Assembly (NCBI GenBank): GCA_029262675.1
Contig: JAJCYW010000007.1
Location: forward strand, 1 to 64,000
Source: Chloroflexota bacterium
GTDB taxonomy: Bacteria; Chloroflexota; Dehalococcoidia; DSTF01; RBG-16-68-14
Reading direction: 5' to 3'
DNA length: 64,000 nt
Shown: positions 45,318 to 53,774 of the stretch, piece after piece
How positions within the stretch are numbered: the stretch's first letter is position 1
Layout: every line of letters starts with the position of its first letter
Notes under the pieces: model-generated
Databases searched by the model: none
What the model saw: the letters and a program-made list of their open reading frames with translations, nothing else
Told to the model about the DNA's origin: nothing
Position numbers and translations under genes: made by a program

Positions 45318-45400
45318 ACCGTCACCGAGAGCCTGGTGGCTGCCGGGAGGGATCACGGGGTTATGACTTCGGCGTGAAGACTCGAAAGGGGCAGGATGCC

Positions 45401-47860
45401 ATGGGTAGAATCGCAGCGATACTGGCGGTTACAGCAATCATCGGATTCGTAGCACTACAGGGTGTCGGCAGTTCTCAACCCGCCAGCGCGGGAGTTCTAC
45501 CGCCTGCTGGCTCGGACGCGTTCCCGGGCCTCCAGGCAATGGCGACCATCGACCTGTCGCCCATCGATTGGGGTATTCACAGTCCACTGCTCACCGGCGA
45601 CACGATTGTTCAACGCGGCGACCCAATCCTAGATCTTGGCACCGGCGAGACGACTATCGACATCGAGATCGTGGCTCTGTCATTGACCAGCGTCTCTCCA
45701 GTCGAAATCCCAGGCGTGGGTCCAATGGAGGTCTTTGTCGGTCTCAATCCCGATCCTAAGGTGCCGCCATCGACGGGCCAAATAATCATACCTCCGGACT
45801 TCCCTACGTCACCCGCCGAGAGTTTCTTCGACGTCTACCTCGAGGTCGACGTCGGATCAAACATTCACAATACTTCCGGACCTGTCTCACTTTCCGCACC
45901 GGTGACGAAGGTGCCCATTTTCGACTCCCACTGGAACTCAGGAGCAATCCAAAACGAAATCGTCTCGAAGTTCGACGGCTTTGTTCCAGGCGCGCTGACG
46001 AACTTCGACCTCTGGTTCCCGCCACAAGAGAAGACTTACACCGTCACCGTGATGAAGCAGCACGACGGCACGAAGGCCGGGCTGCCCGGCTGGGAGATGA
46101 ACATCTACCGCAGCTCCGACTGCAGCGGCATTGCGTTCGATTCCGCCACAACGGGCGCAGACGGTCTCGCCGAGTTCGCCGGCCTGGCCGCCGGCACATA
46201 CTCCGTCGAAGAGAAGCTGCAGCCCGGCTGGAACAACGTGACGCCACTCTGCCAGCAGACTTCGGTACCGGCCACAGCCGGCGTGGCCGGCCTGCCGGCC
46301 TGCCCGATCCAGCCTAACGCTCCGTTCCCTGAGCCGGGCTGCGACGAGTTCAACTCCGCCGCGACGGTGAAGATGGAGTTCACGAACCCGCCGTCCGACC
46401 CAATCGACTGCGACCTCGGCGGCCCAACGCAGATCACGCGCAGCGCCGTGACTGGTTCTCCCGACAACATCCAGACTGAGATCGTCGCGATGGAGCTAAC
46501 AGGCCTCTGTGCGGGCGCGGTCAACGTCACCGTCCACGAGAGCTCGGCGCGCCGTTCCACTGGTAAGATCACGGAGCAGCAGAACGACATCTCCGGCGTG
46601 CTGGAGTTTTCGGCAGACAGCTTCTTCGACGTCTTCTTCGATGTCGATGTCGGTGGCACGATCCTGCACAACCAGGAACCGATTCGCATGGAGTGCAAGA
46701 TCGATGAGATCCCGCCCTATAGCTGCCTCTACGAGCCGAACATCGGCACCGTCTTGCTCTACAACGCGGACAAGAAGGAAGTCGGCCGGCTGATCCACGC
46801 GGCGCACGTTCCGCTGGACCCGAAGAAGAAGCTGCTGGTCTTCAAAAACGCGCCGAAGCCGGAGGTCACGCCAACGGCCACGATTCCCGGCGTGCCGACC
46901 GTGACGCCAACACCAACGTTTAACCCTGAATTCGCGCAGAAGATCGACGTCTGCATCGACGCGCAGGTAATCGCGGCGACGCCGGCCATCTGGTCGAAGG
47001 CGCAGATCGACACGCTGGTCGACGGCGCGGACGCCATCTGGGCCCCAGCGAACATCAATATCACCTGGAACAACAACATCGCGGATATCGACGACCCGAA
47101 CTCGCCGCCCGCTGGCTCCGGCCAGGTAGGTGACATCATCGATACGTTCAAGGACGACGCCGAGTTCATTAGCCTGGGCGACAACGCGAATTCCAGCGGC
47201 AAGGAGAAGTGCGTCCGCGTCTTCTTCATCCGCAACTTCATCGACAACAACGGCGCGCAGTACGAGACGGCCGACGGCGATGTCACGCTGGCGGAAGTCG
47301 ATGGCAAGGGCGCCGGCCACTACATGGTCTTCTCGCTCAAGGCAAAGGGCAACGCGCAGACCTTCGCCCATGAGCTAGGCCACATCTTCGGCCTCCAGCA
47401 CAACGACGTGAAGACCGACAACCTGATGGCCTCCTTCAAGGAGCCGACGGCTACGCTGCTGAACAAGGACCAGATGCGCTCGGCGCGCGAAGGCGCTGCC
47501 GCGTTCATCGAAGCGGCGCAACCCACGCCAACCACGCCAACCGCGACGCCGCCGACAACCGACATCACGCCGACCGTGACGCCGCCGACAACCGACATCA
47601 CGCCGACCGCGACCATGACGCCTGACGACACAGCCCCGACGCCGACAAACACACCGCGGCCGGGAGGCGACGGCGATGCCAACAAGGACGGCACGGTAGA
47701 CAGCCGCGACGCGCTGCTCCTGCTGCAGTGGGTCGGCGGGCTCTTCACCGGCCCGCTTCCCAACGCGGATACGAACACAGACGGCACGGTGAACGCGATC
47801 GACGGCGCACTGATTCTCCAGCGCGTCGCCGGTCTGCTTGCCCGCCTGCCGTGGCCGTAG
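45401..47860 (+). CDS. secreted metzincin-like metalloprotease with dockerin domain
   Basis: About 819 residues. It has a signal peptide (IAAILAVTAIIGFVALQGVG…ASA), two related beta-domains (~45-205 and ~345-480; both contain SFFDV and DVG segments), and a SpaA/prealbumin-like module (~210-310, GWEMNIYRSSDCSG, GTYSVEEKLQPGW). A protease domain (~515-700) carries the zinc site HELGHIFGLQH and a downstream NLMAS Met-turn. A Thr/Pro repeat linker (TPTATPPTTDIT units) leads to a C-terminal dockerin with two calcium repeats (DANKDGTVDSRDALLLLQW; ADTNTDGTVNAIDGALILQR). The GTG at 45374 could add nine residues; the ATG at 45401 gives a cleaner signal peptide. It heads a cohesin/dockerin trio. Confidence 0.82.
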   Translation: MGRIAAILAVTAIIGFVALQGVGSSQPASAGVLPPAGSDAFPGLQAMATIDLSPIDWGIHSPLLTGDTIVQRGDPILDLGTGETTIDIEIVALSLTSVSPVEIPGVGPMEVFVGLNPDPKVPPSTGQIIIPPDFPTSPAESFFDVYLEVDVGSNIHNTSGPVSLSAPVTKVPIFDSHWNSGAIQNEIVSKFDGFVPGALTNFDLWFPPQEKTYTVTVMKQHDGTKAGLPGWEMNIYRSSDCSGIAFDSATTGADGLAEFAGLAAGTYSVEEKLQPGWNNVTPLCQQTSVPATAGVAGLPACPIQPNAPFPEPGCDEFNSAATVKMEFTNPPSDPIDCDLGGPTQITRSAVTGSPDNIQTEIVAMELTGLCAGAVNVTVHESSARRSTGKITEQQNDISGVLEFSADSFFDVFFDVDVGGTILHNQEPIRMECKIDEIPPYSCLYEPNIGTVLLYNADKKEVGRLIHAAHVPLDPKKKLLVFKNAPKPEVTPTATIPGVPTVTPTPTFNPEFAQKIDVCIDAQVIAATPAIWSKAQIDTLVDGADAIWAPANINITWNNNIADIDDPNSPPAGSGQVGDIIDTFKDDAEFISLGDNANSSGKEKCVRVFFIRNFIDNNGAQYETADGDVTLAEVDGKGAGHYMVFSLKAKGNAQTFAHELGHIFGLQHNDVKTDNLMASFKEPTATLLNKDQMRSAREGAAAFIEAAQPTPTTPTATPPTTDITPTVTPPTTDITPTATMTPDDTAPTPTNTPRPGGDGDANKDGTVDSRDALLLLQWVGGLFTGPLPNADTNTDGTVNAIDGALILQRVAGLLARLPWP

Positions 47861-47956
47861 GCGGCGATAGGATTAGCGAACTGCGTTTGGTATAACAACG
47901 GGAACACGTGCAACTAGCAGGACCGGATTAAGAAAGTAGAGAAAGGCAAGGAAGTG

Positions 47957-48649
47957 ATGAAACAGCCCCAACGATTCGGGATTAGCCTGCGCGCCGTCGC
48001 GGCCGTCATCGCGGCCGTTACCGTGCTGCTGGTCGCCTCACAGGCCCACGCACAGATGGGTACGGTACGCGTGGGCTCCGCTACGGTGAACCCGGGCGCA
48101 TCCGACACCATCGTCGTGCGTTCGACCGGCATCGCCGCTCCTGGCCTCGGCGCCTGGGAGATCGGCATCATCTACGATCCGACGATCGTGTCGGCCATCG
48201 CCTGCAGCCCTGACAACGGCAGCGTCTGCAACACGAACTTCTCCAGCAACCGCGTCCAGGTCGTGGGCGCCAGCTCCGCCGGGCTCACCGGCGACGCAAA
48301 CCTGGCATCGATTACGTTCCAGTGCATCACGGAAGGCACCTCCGTCCTATCGGTCGCGTTGGATGTCTTCGCAGACGCGACACCCGGCGACCTGCAACCG
48401 ATCTCTCCGGCGATTCAGAACGGCCTGATCAACTGCGAACAGGGCACTGGGCTGCCGCCAAATCCGACTTCGCGTCCCTCCACAGGATCGCAACCGACGT
48501 CGACGCCGGTGGTGATCACCACGCTGCCCGACTCCGGCACGGGCGGCACGTCTTCGACAAACTGGACGTTCGCAGCCGTCACCCTCGCCGGCCTAACCAC
48601 GGTCGCCGGCATTAGCGCGCTCGCACTCCAGCGGCGCAGGAGTTCCTGA
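47957..48649 (+). CDS. cohesin-domain surface protein with C-terminal membrane anchor
   Basis: About 230 residues. A signal peptide (AAVIAAVTVLLVASQAHAQ) precedes a cohesin-type beta-sandwich (~35-160). The marks are VRVGSATVNPGASDTIVV at the start, LGAWEIGIIYDPTIVSAIAC in the middle and ANLASITFQCITEG. A Ser/Thr/Pro spacer and LPDSGTGG lead to a membrane helix (AAVTLAGLTTVAGISALAL) and basic tail RRRSS, resembling a sortase-like or simple anchor. Cohesins bind dockerins, so this could hold the neighbouring dockerin proteins at the surface. The ATG at 47957 (after AAGGA) is preferred to the GTG at 47954. Confidence 0.78.
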   Translation: MKQPQRFGISLRAVAAVIAAVTVLLVASQAHAQMGTVRVGSATVNPGASDTIVVRSTGIAAPGLGAWEIGIIYDPTIVSAIACSPDNGSVCNTNFSSNRVQVVGASSAGLTGDANLASITFQCITEGTSVLSVALDVFADATPGDLQPISPAIQNGLINCEQGTGLPPNPTSRPSTGSQPTSTPVVITTLPDSGTGGTSSTNWTFAAVTLAGLTTVAGISALALQRRRSS

Positions 48650-48697
48650 GAGCGAAGCGAGGACCAACCGGGGGATAGAAAGGACACCCGCAGCTAG

Positions 48698-49378
48698 ATG
48701 ACAGCACGCAATCGCATCATCTTGAAACTGGCAGCAGTCGCCCTCGCCATTGGCGGTGGCCTGCTTGCCGTCTCCCCCGCGTCGGCGCAAGACTCGCTTA
48801 TCACCATAGAATCCGTGACCATTACCCCAGGGGGCGCGACGACGCTGGGGCTTAGCGTAGAGGGCGTGGTTTCGCCCGGCCTGGCCGCCTGGAACATCGC
48901 CATCCTCTACGATCCGGCCATCGTGTCCGCGTTAGCATGCACGTCACCGCCGGACCGGATCTGCAACCCCTCGTTCGCACCAGGCGAGGTGCATATCGCG
49001 GGTGCCGTTGCACCGGGCATCGTCGGCGATAGCCACCTGGCTACTATCACCATGGCCTGCGATACGGAAGGCATTAGCGACCTGGTGATCCAGGTGAACG
49101 AGTTTCATGACGGGACGCAGGGTGATCCGCTGCCGATTCCGTTCAAACTGCAGAACGGTACCATCGTGTGCGCCGCGGAATTGCCGCCCCTGCTGGGCGA
49201 TGCCGACTGCAACGGCTTGGTCAACAGCCGCGATGCGTTATTGGTCCTCCAGCTTGAAGCGGCGCTGATCGCCAGCGTGCCGTGTCCGGACCTGGCCGAC
49301 GTCAACCAGGACGGAGTCATTAACTCCGTCGACGCCGGGCTGATCAAGCAGATCGACGCGGGACTGCTCATACTCTAA
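48698..49378 (+). CDS. secreted cohesin-dockerin protein
   Basis: A 226-residue protein with a signal peptide (KLAAVALAIGGGLLAVSPASAQ), then a cohesin domain (~32-155) parallel to that of the preceding gene (LAAWNIAILYDPAIVSALAC), then a dockerin (~160-226) with two calcium loops (DADCNGLVNSRDALLVLQL; ADVNQDGVINSVDAGLIKQI). Having both modules, it could bridge dockerin proteins to another cohesin. It lies 48 bp after the anchored cohesin gene and ends at a strong terminator. The two cohesin domains are clearly paralogous by eye. Confidence 0.82.
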   Translation: MTARNRIILKLAAVALAIGGGLLAVSPASAQDSLITIESVTITPGGATTLGLSVEGVVSPGLAAWNIAILYDPAIVSALACTSPPDRICNPSFAPGEVHIAGAVAPGIVGDSHLATITMACDTEGISDLVIQVNEFHDGTQGDPLPIPFKLQNGTIVCAAELPPLLGDADCNGLVNSRDALLVLQLEAALIASVPCPDLADVNQDGVINSVDAGLIKQIDAGLLIL

Positions 49379-49402
49379 GCGGCATTCACACGGAAACGTA
49401 GA

Positions 49403-49430
49403 GAGAGGCCGCCCGAATGGGCGGCCTCTC
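49403..49430. terminator. strong bidirectional rho-independent terminator
   Basis: The 12-bp arms GAGAGGCCGCCC and GGGCGGCCTCTC pair over a GAAT loop, followed on the plus strand by CTGTTGCTTTTCTTG. It separates the cohesin/dockerin trio from the convergent haem-protein gene. Confidence 0.88.
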
Positions 49431-49460
49431 CTGTTGCTTTTCTTGCTCGTATCCTGCCGG

Positions 49461-50582
49461 CTACGTCGCGGCGGCTTCCGCCTCCGCTGTGGCCAGGAAG
49501 ATCGCGTCACCGTCCAGGCTCACGCGATACGTTCGCACCGGCTTCTGGGCGGGCGCTTGCAACGGCCGGCCGCTGGCGATGTCAAACTGGGAGCTGTGCC
49601 AGGGGCAGGTCACGCAGCCCTCAACAACATCTCCTTCTGATAGCGGTCCGTTGGCGTGCGTGCAACGGTTGTCTATTGCATAGACGACGCCTGCGACATT
49701 GAACAGCGCAACCTGCTCGCCCGAGAAGTACACGACGTGCGCACCGCCATCTTGCACTTCGGACAGGCGCGCTACCCTGGTCCATTCTCCCCTGCTCGCG
49801 CTGCCCGTCGCCGCCGATCCGTTTCCCGAGCGTTCACCGGCGCCGATCGCGTCGCCCGGCGCGCCGATGCTGTCGAGCGTTCCGGGCAGCGGCAATGCGA
49901 TGCAGGTGAACGCCGGCGTGTCACGAAGTGTGTAGGCGCTGGCCTTGGAATCGCGCAACTCCATCACCAGGTCGAGGAAGTCAGTAGGATTGTCCGTCTC
50001 GAACGAGACGACAAACTCCTGGTCGTCGATGCCGTAGGAGTACGTCGTGTTTAGCTTCACGGACGGGTACTTGCGGCCAACCGTGATGTGCTCCGTCATC
50101 ATCTCCTGACGCGCGTCCTTGTCCAGCGCGTACCAGGCCCGCGTCTTCACGAAGGGATACACGAAGAGGTACTTGGCCGTACCCGGGCTAACACGCAGCC
50201 GGTGTTCCGGTTCGGCGGTCAGGTCCGGCGTCTTGTAGATGGAGCGCCGCGTCATCGAAAGGTAGGCGTAGGGCGTCTGCAGGTACGGGCCCAGGCCGGT
50301 GCTGAAGATTGCCGTGGCCAGCGCCTGGAAGTCCTCCAGCCGCTCGCCCACCTGCCAGAGCAGGATATCGGCGTCGCCGCGGATGCCGATTAGGCTGTAG
50401 CTGCCGATCAGCATCCGGTTGCCGAAGCCATCGACCGCGTCGCAGAACTCCCGCTTCGCCGCTTCCCTTGCGTCCTTCGCGAGCAGCCGCCAGGCCGGGT
50501 CGATCTTGAGGAACGTAAACTTGACGAGCTGGCGCGCCGTCTCGCCCGCCGCTGACGGCGGTCCGCCCGGACGCCCGCCCAT
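49461..50582 (-). CDS. chlorite-dismutase-family (HemQ-like) protein fused to a Rieske domain
   Basis: A 373-residue fusion. Residues ~15-235 form a chlorite dismutase/HemQ (coproheme decarboxylase) domain: FTFLKIDPAWRLL, LLWQVGERLEDFQALA, and MMTEHITVGRKYP with the probable proximal haem ligand H165. Residues ~265-365 form a Rieske-type [2Fe-2S] domain with C307-x-H309 and C326-x2-H329 (NRCTHANGPLSEGD, TCPWHSSQFD). HemQ makes haem b from coprohaem; a fused Rieske centre could feed or take electrons. The two halves share one open frame with no internal start. Its start overlaps the aldo/keto reductase stop by one base. Confidence 0.87.
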   Translation of the reverse strand: MGGRPGGPPSAAGETARQLVKFTFLKIDPAWRLLAKDAREAAKREFCDAVDGFGNRMLIGSYSLIGIRGDADILLWQVGERLEDFQALATAIFSTGLGPYLQTPYAYLSMTRRSIYKTPDLTAEPEHRLRVSPGTAKYLFVYPFVKTRAWYALDKDARQEMMTEHITVGRKYPSVKLNTTYSYGIDDQEFVVSFETDNPTDFLDLVMELRDSKASAYTLRDTPAFTCIALPLPGTLDSIGAPGDAIGAGERSGNGSAATGSASRGEWTRVARLSEVQDGGAHVVYFSGEQVALFNVAGVVYAIDNRCTHANGPLSEGDVVEGCVTCPWHSSQFDIASGRPLQAPAQKPVRTYRVSLDGDAIFLATAEAEAAAT

Positions 50583-51589
50583 CAGCTTCTGGCCGCCGTG
50601 GGTACCGGTACCGGCTCACGGAATACCGGCTCGTAGAGCGATTCCAGCCGCAGTTTCTCTTCTTCCGTCAGCGGCGGCGTCTCCGGCGCGGCGGCGAACT
50701 CGACGACCTGCTCGGCACTGAGGATGTTGGGCAAGACGGAGCTGATGGTCGGTTGCGCCAGCACGAACTGGATCGCCGCCTGGCCGATCGTCCGCCCCGT
50801 ACCCTCGCCGTGGAGGAAGTCGACGTGGTCGACTTTCGGCAGGCTGCGGTCGAGCCAAGCCTGCTTACGGTGGGCGCGGTGGTCGGACTCGTCGAAACCC
50901 TCTTTGGGCTTGAAGGTGCCGTCCAGCAGCGACGATGCGTGGGGCACGCGGGAAAGCAGACCGGTTCCCTGCTCCTCCGCTGCCGGGAAGAACGCGCGCG
51001 CCGGGTCCTGCTCCAGAATGCTGTAGATGATCTGCATGCTGGCGATGTCGCGGTCGCGGATCGACACCATGCCCTCTTCCTCCCAGCCGATGTCCGGCCC
51101 AATCGCAGCGCCGAAGTAGCGGATCTTGCCTTCCTGCTGGAACGTCTCCAGCAAGTCGAACAACTCATCGCTACGGAGCGCCCAGAGTCGCGGGTTGTGA
51201 AGCTGGTAGAGGTCGATGTAATCGGTGCCGAGGCGCCGCAGGCTCTGCTCTAGCGCCTGGCGAACGAACTCGGGCGAGAAGTCCTGCGGCAACTCCTTGT
51301 GGCCGTCACGCTTGCCGGCGTTGGTGTAGAAGTCGTAGCCGAATTTCGTCGCGATGATAATCTCGTCTCGATTGTCCGGAAACGCTTTCGCCAGTATCTC
51401 TTCGCCGGTACCGCTCCCATACGTGTCCGCGGTATCGAAGAGCGTGACGCCCAGGTCGAGTGCCTGGCGCAACAGAGCGAGACTTTCTGCCTCTTCCTTG
51501 ACGCCCCACCACGGTGTACTCACGGTCCAGACACCAAAGCCGACCTCGGAAACATTAAGGTCTGTCCTGCCCAGCTTGCGGTACTTCAT
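50582..51589 (-). CDS. aldo/keto reductase
   Basis: A 335-residue NADPH-dependent TIM-barrel reductase. Features: [19 protein letters not shown] at the start, the catalytic Asp-Tyr segment [20 protein letters not shown], the Lys strand [12 protein letters not shown], and [18 protein letters not shown] with the catalytic-side His. The substrate is not evident. GGAGGAAG lies eight bases before the ATG, with a TAGAAT box further upstream. It is probably in one transcript with the downstream HemQ-Rieske gene, which begins within its stop codon. Confidence 0.9.
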   Translation of the reverse strand: MKYRKLGRTDLNVSEVGFGVWTVSTPWWGVKEEAESLALLRQALDLGVTLFDTADTYGSGTGEEILAKAFPDNRDEIIIATKFGYDFYTNAGKRDGHKELPQDFSPEFVRQALEQSLRRLGTDYIDLYQLHNPRLWALRSDELFDLLETFQQEGKIRYFGAAIGPDIGWEEEGMVSIRDRDIASMQIIYSILEQDPARAFFPAAEEQGTGLLSRVPHASSLLDGTFKPKEGFDESDHRAHRKQAWLDRSLPKVDHVDFLHGEGTGRTIGQAAIQFVLAQPTISSVLPNILSAEQVVEFAAAPETPPLTEEEKLRLESLYEPVFREPVPVPTAARS

Positions 51590-51674
51590 ACAACTTCCTC
51601 CACCGTCATTCTACTGGATTCAACCGTGGGGCGAACGCAGTCTTGCGCAGATTCACTGGCTGGAAGCGCTTGTC

Positions 51675-52238
51675 CTACGACGGTTTGCGGGCACGGAAGC
51701 TGAAGCCGCCAGGGTACTGGAAAACGTTGATTTCGGTAAACCCGGCCGCTTCCAGCCGGGCGGCAAACCCAGCAGGGTCGACGGGCACACGCGTGTCTAA
51801 GATGTGAAACAGGTTCCATCGGAAGCTGGGCGTGCTGTCGGACCCGGAGAACCACGACCCCGGCGTCAGCACTCGACACGCCTCCGCAAGCAGCCGATCC
51901 TGCAACTCCGGCGAAGGAACGTGGTGCAGCATGGTGAAAGATAAGGCGCTGGTGAACGAGTTGTCCGAGAACTGCATCTGCGTCGCGTCGCCCTCGACGA
52001 CGGTGACGTTCTCGCCCTTCAACCGGCGGCTCAGCGATTGCGCAAGCTCGTGGTCGATCTCGATCGTCGTCAGGTTCGGGACGCGCGTCCGCAGCCAGTC
52101 CGTGCTAACGCCCGGCCCGGAGCCGATTTCGAGGGGATTGTCGCCGAGGTCGATGCCTTCCACCATGCGCGGCATGTATTGGTGGAGCTGCTTAGCCCAG
52201 ATTTCGGACTTGCAGTACCAACGGTGGAGCAGGTTCAT
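51675..52238 (-). CDS. SAM-dependent methyltransferase (class I)
   Basis: About 187 residues. Rossmann-type motifs are PLEIGSGPGVSTDWL (motif I, ~34-48), TTIEIDHELAQSL (acidic loop), VVEGDATQMQFSDNSF and LSFTMLHHVPSPELQ. The C-terminal part has FTEINVFQYPGGFSFRARKP. It probably methylates a small molecule; the acceptor is unknown. The frame remains open upstream to 52490, but that stretch is the antisense frame of the selenoprotein candidate. The ATG at 52238 has GGAG seven bases upstream and overlaps the stop of that gene by 4 nt, so the two are coupled. Confidence 0.85.
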   Translation of the reverse strand: MNLLHRWYCKSEIWAKQLHQYMPRMVEGIDLGDNPLEIGSGPGVSTDWLRTRVPNLTTIEIDHELAQSLSRRLKGENVTVVEGDATQMQFSDNSFTSALSFTMLHHVPSPELQDRLLAEACRVLTPGSWFSGSDSTPSFRWNLFHILDTRVPVDPAGFAARLEAAGFTEINVFQYPGGFSFRARKPS

Positions 52239-52729
52239 CGATTCGCTCCGTCGCCGGACGTAGCATCCTTGTCGCCTTTGTCGCCCTTGTCTATGGTACG
52301 GCCTTGCTTCTGCTCCAGACGCCAGAGAGCACGGCCCTTGTCCGGGTGCGGGTCCTTGATATCGCCGTAGATCTCGCGACCTTCGTGTCCCTCGGGTAAG
52401 TGCTCTGTAATCGGAAGACCTTCCGAATTGCAGAAGAGTAGTCAGTGACAGTACTTGTACTTCTGCATCTCCTCGCAGGCGCAGATCCACTCGCTGCTTT
52501 TGGCCTCTTCCGCCTTGTCTTCGTAGAAGTTGCAGGGGCAGAGCGGCCGGCCGACCTCTTCGATGTGCTTGGCAAGGCCGATGACGAGGAACTCCGTGAT
52601 CTCGCGCTGCGGGTGGAGGTAACTGCCGCTCTTATTGGAGAAGTTCTCGACGAACTTCCACATCTTGTCGATGTTCTTCTGCGAGGCCTGCTGACGATCT
52701 TCGTCGGTCGGCGGTTCGACATCCGGCAT
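52235..52729 (-). CDS. ferredoxin:thioredoxin reductase catalytic-like protein, candidate selenoprotein (in-frame UGA)
   Basis: Read through one UGA (52442-52444), this is 164 residues. It has MWKFVENFSNKSG, then the cysteine pattern of the FTR beta subunit: C64-P-C66, C83-A-C85, C94-H-UGA96, then LLFCNSEGLPITEHLPEG and a charged tail. In the plant/cyanobacterial enzyme the CPC, CxC and CHC motifs supply four [4Fe-4S] ligands plus the redox-active disulfide. The UGA falls exactly on the second residue of CHC, the active-site partner of C66. Coding sequence continues 68 codons past the UGA, and the downstream methyltransferase start overlaps the distal stop (52235-52237). A SECIS-like hairpin follows. 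A nonsense mutation is the alternative. Confidence 0.75.
52411..52426 (-). promoter_or_regulatory. SECIS-like hairpin
   Basis: On the minus strand TCGGAAGGTCTTCCGA forms a 6-bp stem (TCGGAA/TTCCGA) with a GGTC loop. The loop begins 22 nt after the UGA, inside the distance window of bacterial SECIS elements. GGUC is also part of the apical loop of the E. coli fdhF SECIS as I remember it. Confidence 0.65.
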
Positions 52730-52820
52730 GGCGTCTCCTATCGCTCCGCGCTCTCCCCCGTCGCGGTGGCCTTTCCTCGCGACAGGGCGCTGCAGTTCAC
52801 GATCAGTCTAGCGCACGCGA

Positions 52821-53606
52821 CTAGCTCTCCTCGCTCAGGAACGCCACGACCGCCTCGGCGATCGCCTCCGGCTGCTCTGGGAGCAGCGCGTGGCCGGCGT
52901 TCTGCAGGTCGACAACGCGAACACGATCGCCGAGACGGTCGCGCAATGCGTGGCCGTTGGCCGGTACGGCGATCACGTCATCGAGGCCCTGGACGACGAG
53001 CACGGGCGCCCGGCCGGCAGCCCACCAGTCGTCCAGCGGCGTGGCGCGGTTGGCGTCGGACTGCGCGGCGGCGGCGGCGGGCCACCAGCCATCGATCCAG
53101 ACAGCCGGGTCGTTACCTGGCGCGAAGAACCCGCGCTGGACCGACTCCAGCCGCTCTTCTTGTGGCAGGTTGAGCTGGAAGCAGCGTCGTAGAGCATCAA
53201 GCGCTTCCGGCGCCGGCGCGACCAACCCGCCCGCCGCCAGCAGCGTTACCGTGCGCACCAGCTCCGGCCTGTCGGCGGCCAGGCAACGGGCGACGCGCTG
53301 GCCGTAGGCATGACCGACGACGTGGACGGGAGCGTCGCCCAGTTGTTCGATAAACAGCGCGAGGTCGGCGGCGGGATCGTGTAGCGTATCATGCGACGGC
53401 GAGCACCTGCTCTCGTCGATGCCACGCGGATCGAAGGCGAGGGCGCGGAATCCGGCGGCCGTCAGGTCCGAGAGGAGCCGGTCGAAGTCGCGGCCGCCGC
53501 GGCCCAGGGACGGCACGACGACAACCCAGGGGCCAGCATCGCCTGCCGTCCAGTAGGCGATCGTCGAGCTATCAGGCGCGCTTAGGGTCTGGACCCGCGA
53601 CTCCAT
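52821..53606 (-). CDS. alpha/beta-hydrolase fold protein with Ala at the nucleophile position
   Basis: A 261-residue protein. The fold is clear from PWVVVVPSLGRGGRDFDRLL, FRALAFDPRGIDESR, VHVVGHAYGQRVARCLA and the C-terminal APVLVVQGLDDVIAVP and LQNAGHALLPEQP (acid and His region). The nucleophile elbow G-x-S-x-G reads GHAYG, so the Ser is Ala (~residue 100). Hydrolysis by the usual mechanism is therefore unlikely; a binding role or a cofactor-free reaction is possible. It is upstream of the selenoprotein candidate on the same strand with a gap of about 90 bp. Confidence 0.8.
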   Translation of the reverse strand: MESRVQTLSAPDSSTIAYWTAGDAGPWVVVVPSLGRGGRDFDRLLSDLTAAGFRALAFDPRGIDESRCSPSHDTLHDPAADLALFIEQLGDAPVHVVGHAYGQRVARCLAADRPELVRTVTLLAAGGLVAPAPEALDALRRCFQLNLPQEERLESVQRGFFAPGNDPAVWIDGWWPAAAAAQSDANRATPLDDWWAAGRAPVLVVQGLDDVIAVPANGHALRDRLGDRVRVVDLQNAGHALLPEQPEAIAEAVVAFLSEES

Positions 53607-53733
53607 GTCGTGCGTTTCCTCTTCCGTCCATCACGTCAGCCATCCTTGGTGCTGACAGGAGCCGCCGTAAACCTATGCTGTCTAGAGTGTGCGAACTCTC
53701 TTCGCTAATGGCAAGCCTCTCCAGAGCCTTGGT

Positions 53734-53761
53734 TTGACATTCGTGCAGCTTCGGGTAGAAT
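53734..53761 (+). promoter_or_regulatory. sigma-70 promoter of the CoA-transferase genes
   Basis: TTGACA (53734-53739) and TAGAAT (53756-53761) are 16 bp apart. The start codon at 53775 lies 13 nt beyond the -10 box, leaving a leader of only about 6 nt and no ribosome site. Confidence 0.75.
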
Positions 53762-53774
53762 CAGGCCAAGCACT

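Noticed and set aside
52442..52729. A 95-residue protein ending at the UGA (52444)
   Set aside because: Sequence after the UGA keeps its coding character and gene overlap, and the stop would remove half the active-site disulfide. Read-through with Sec is the better reading, though a mutation is not excluded.
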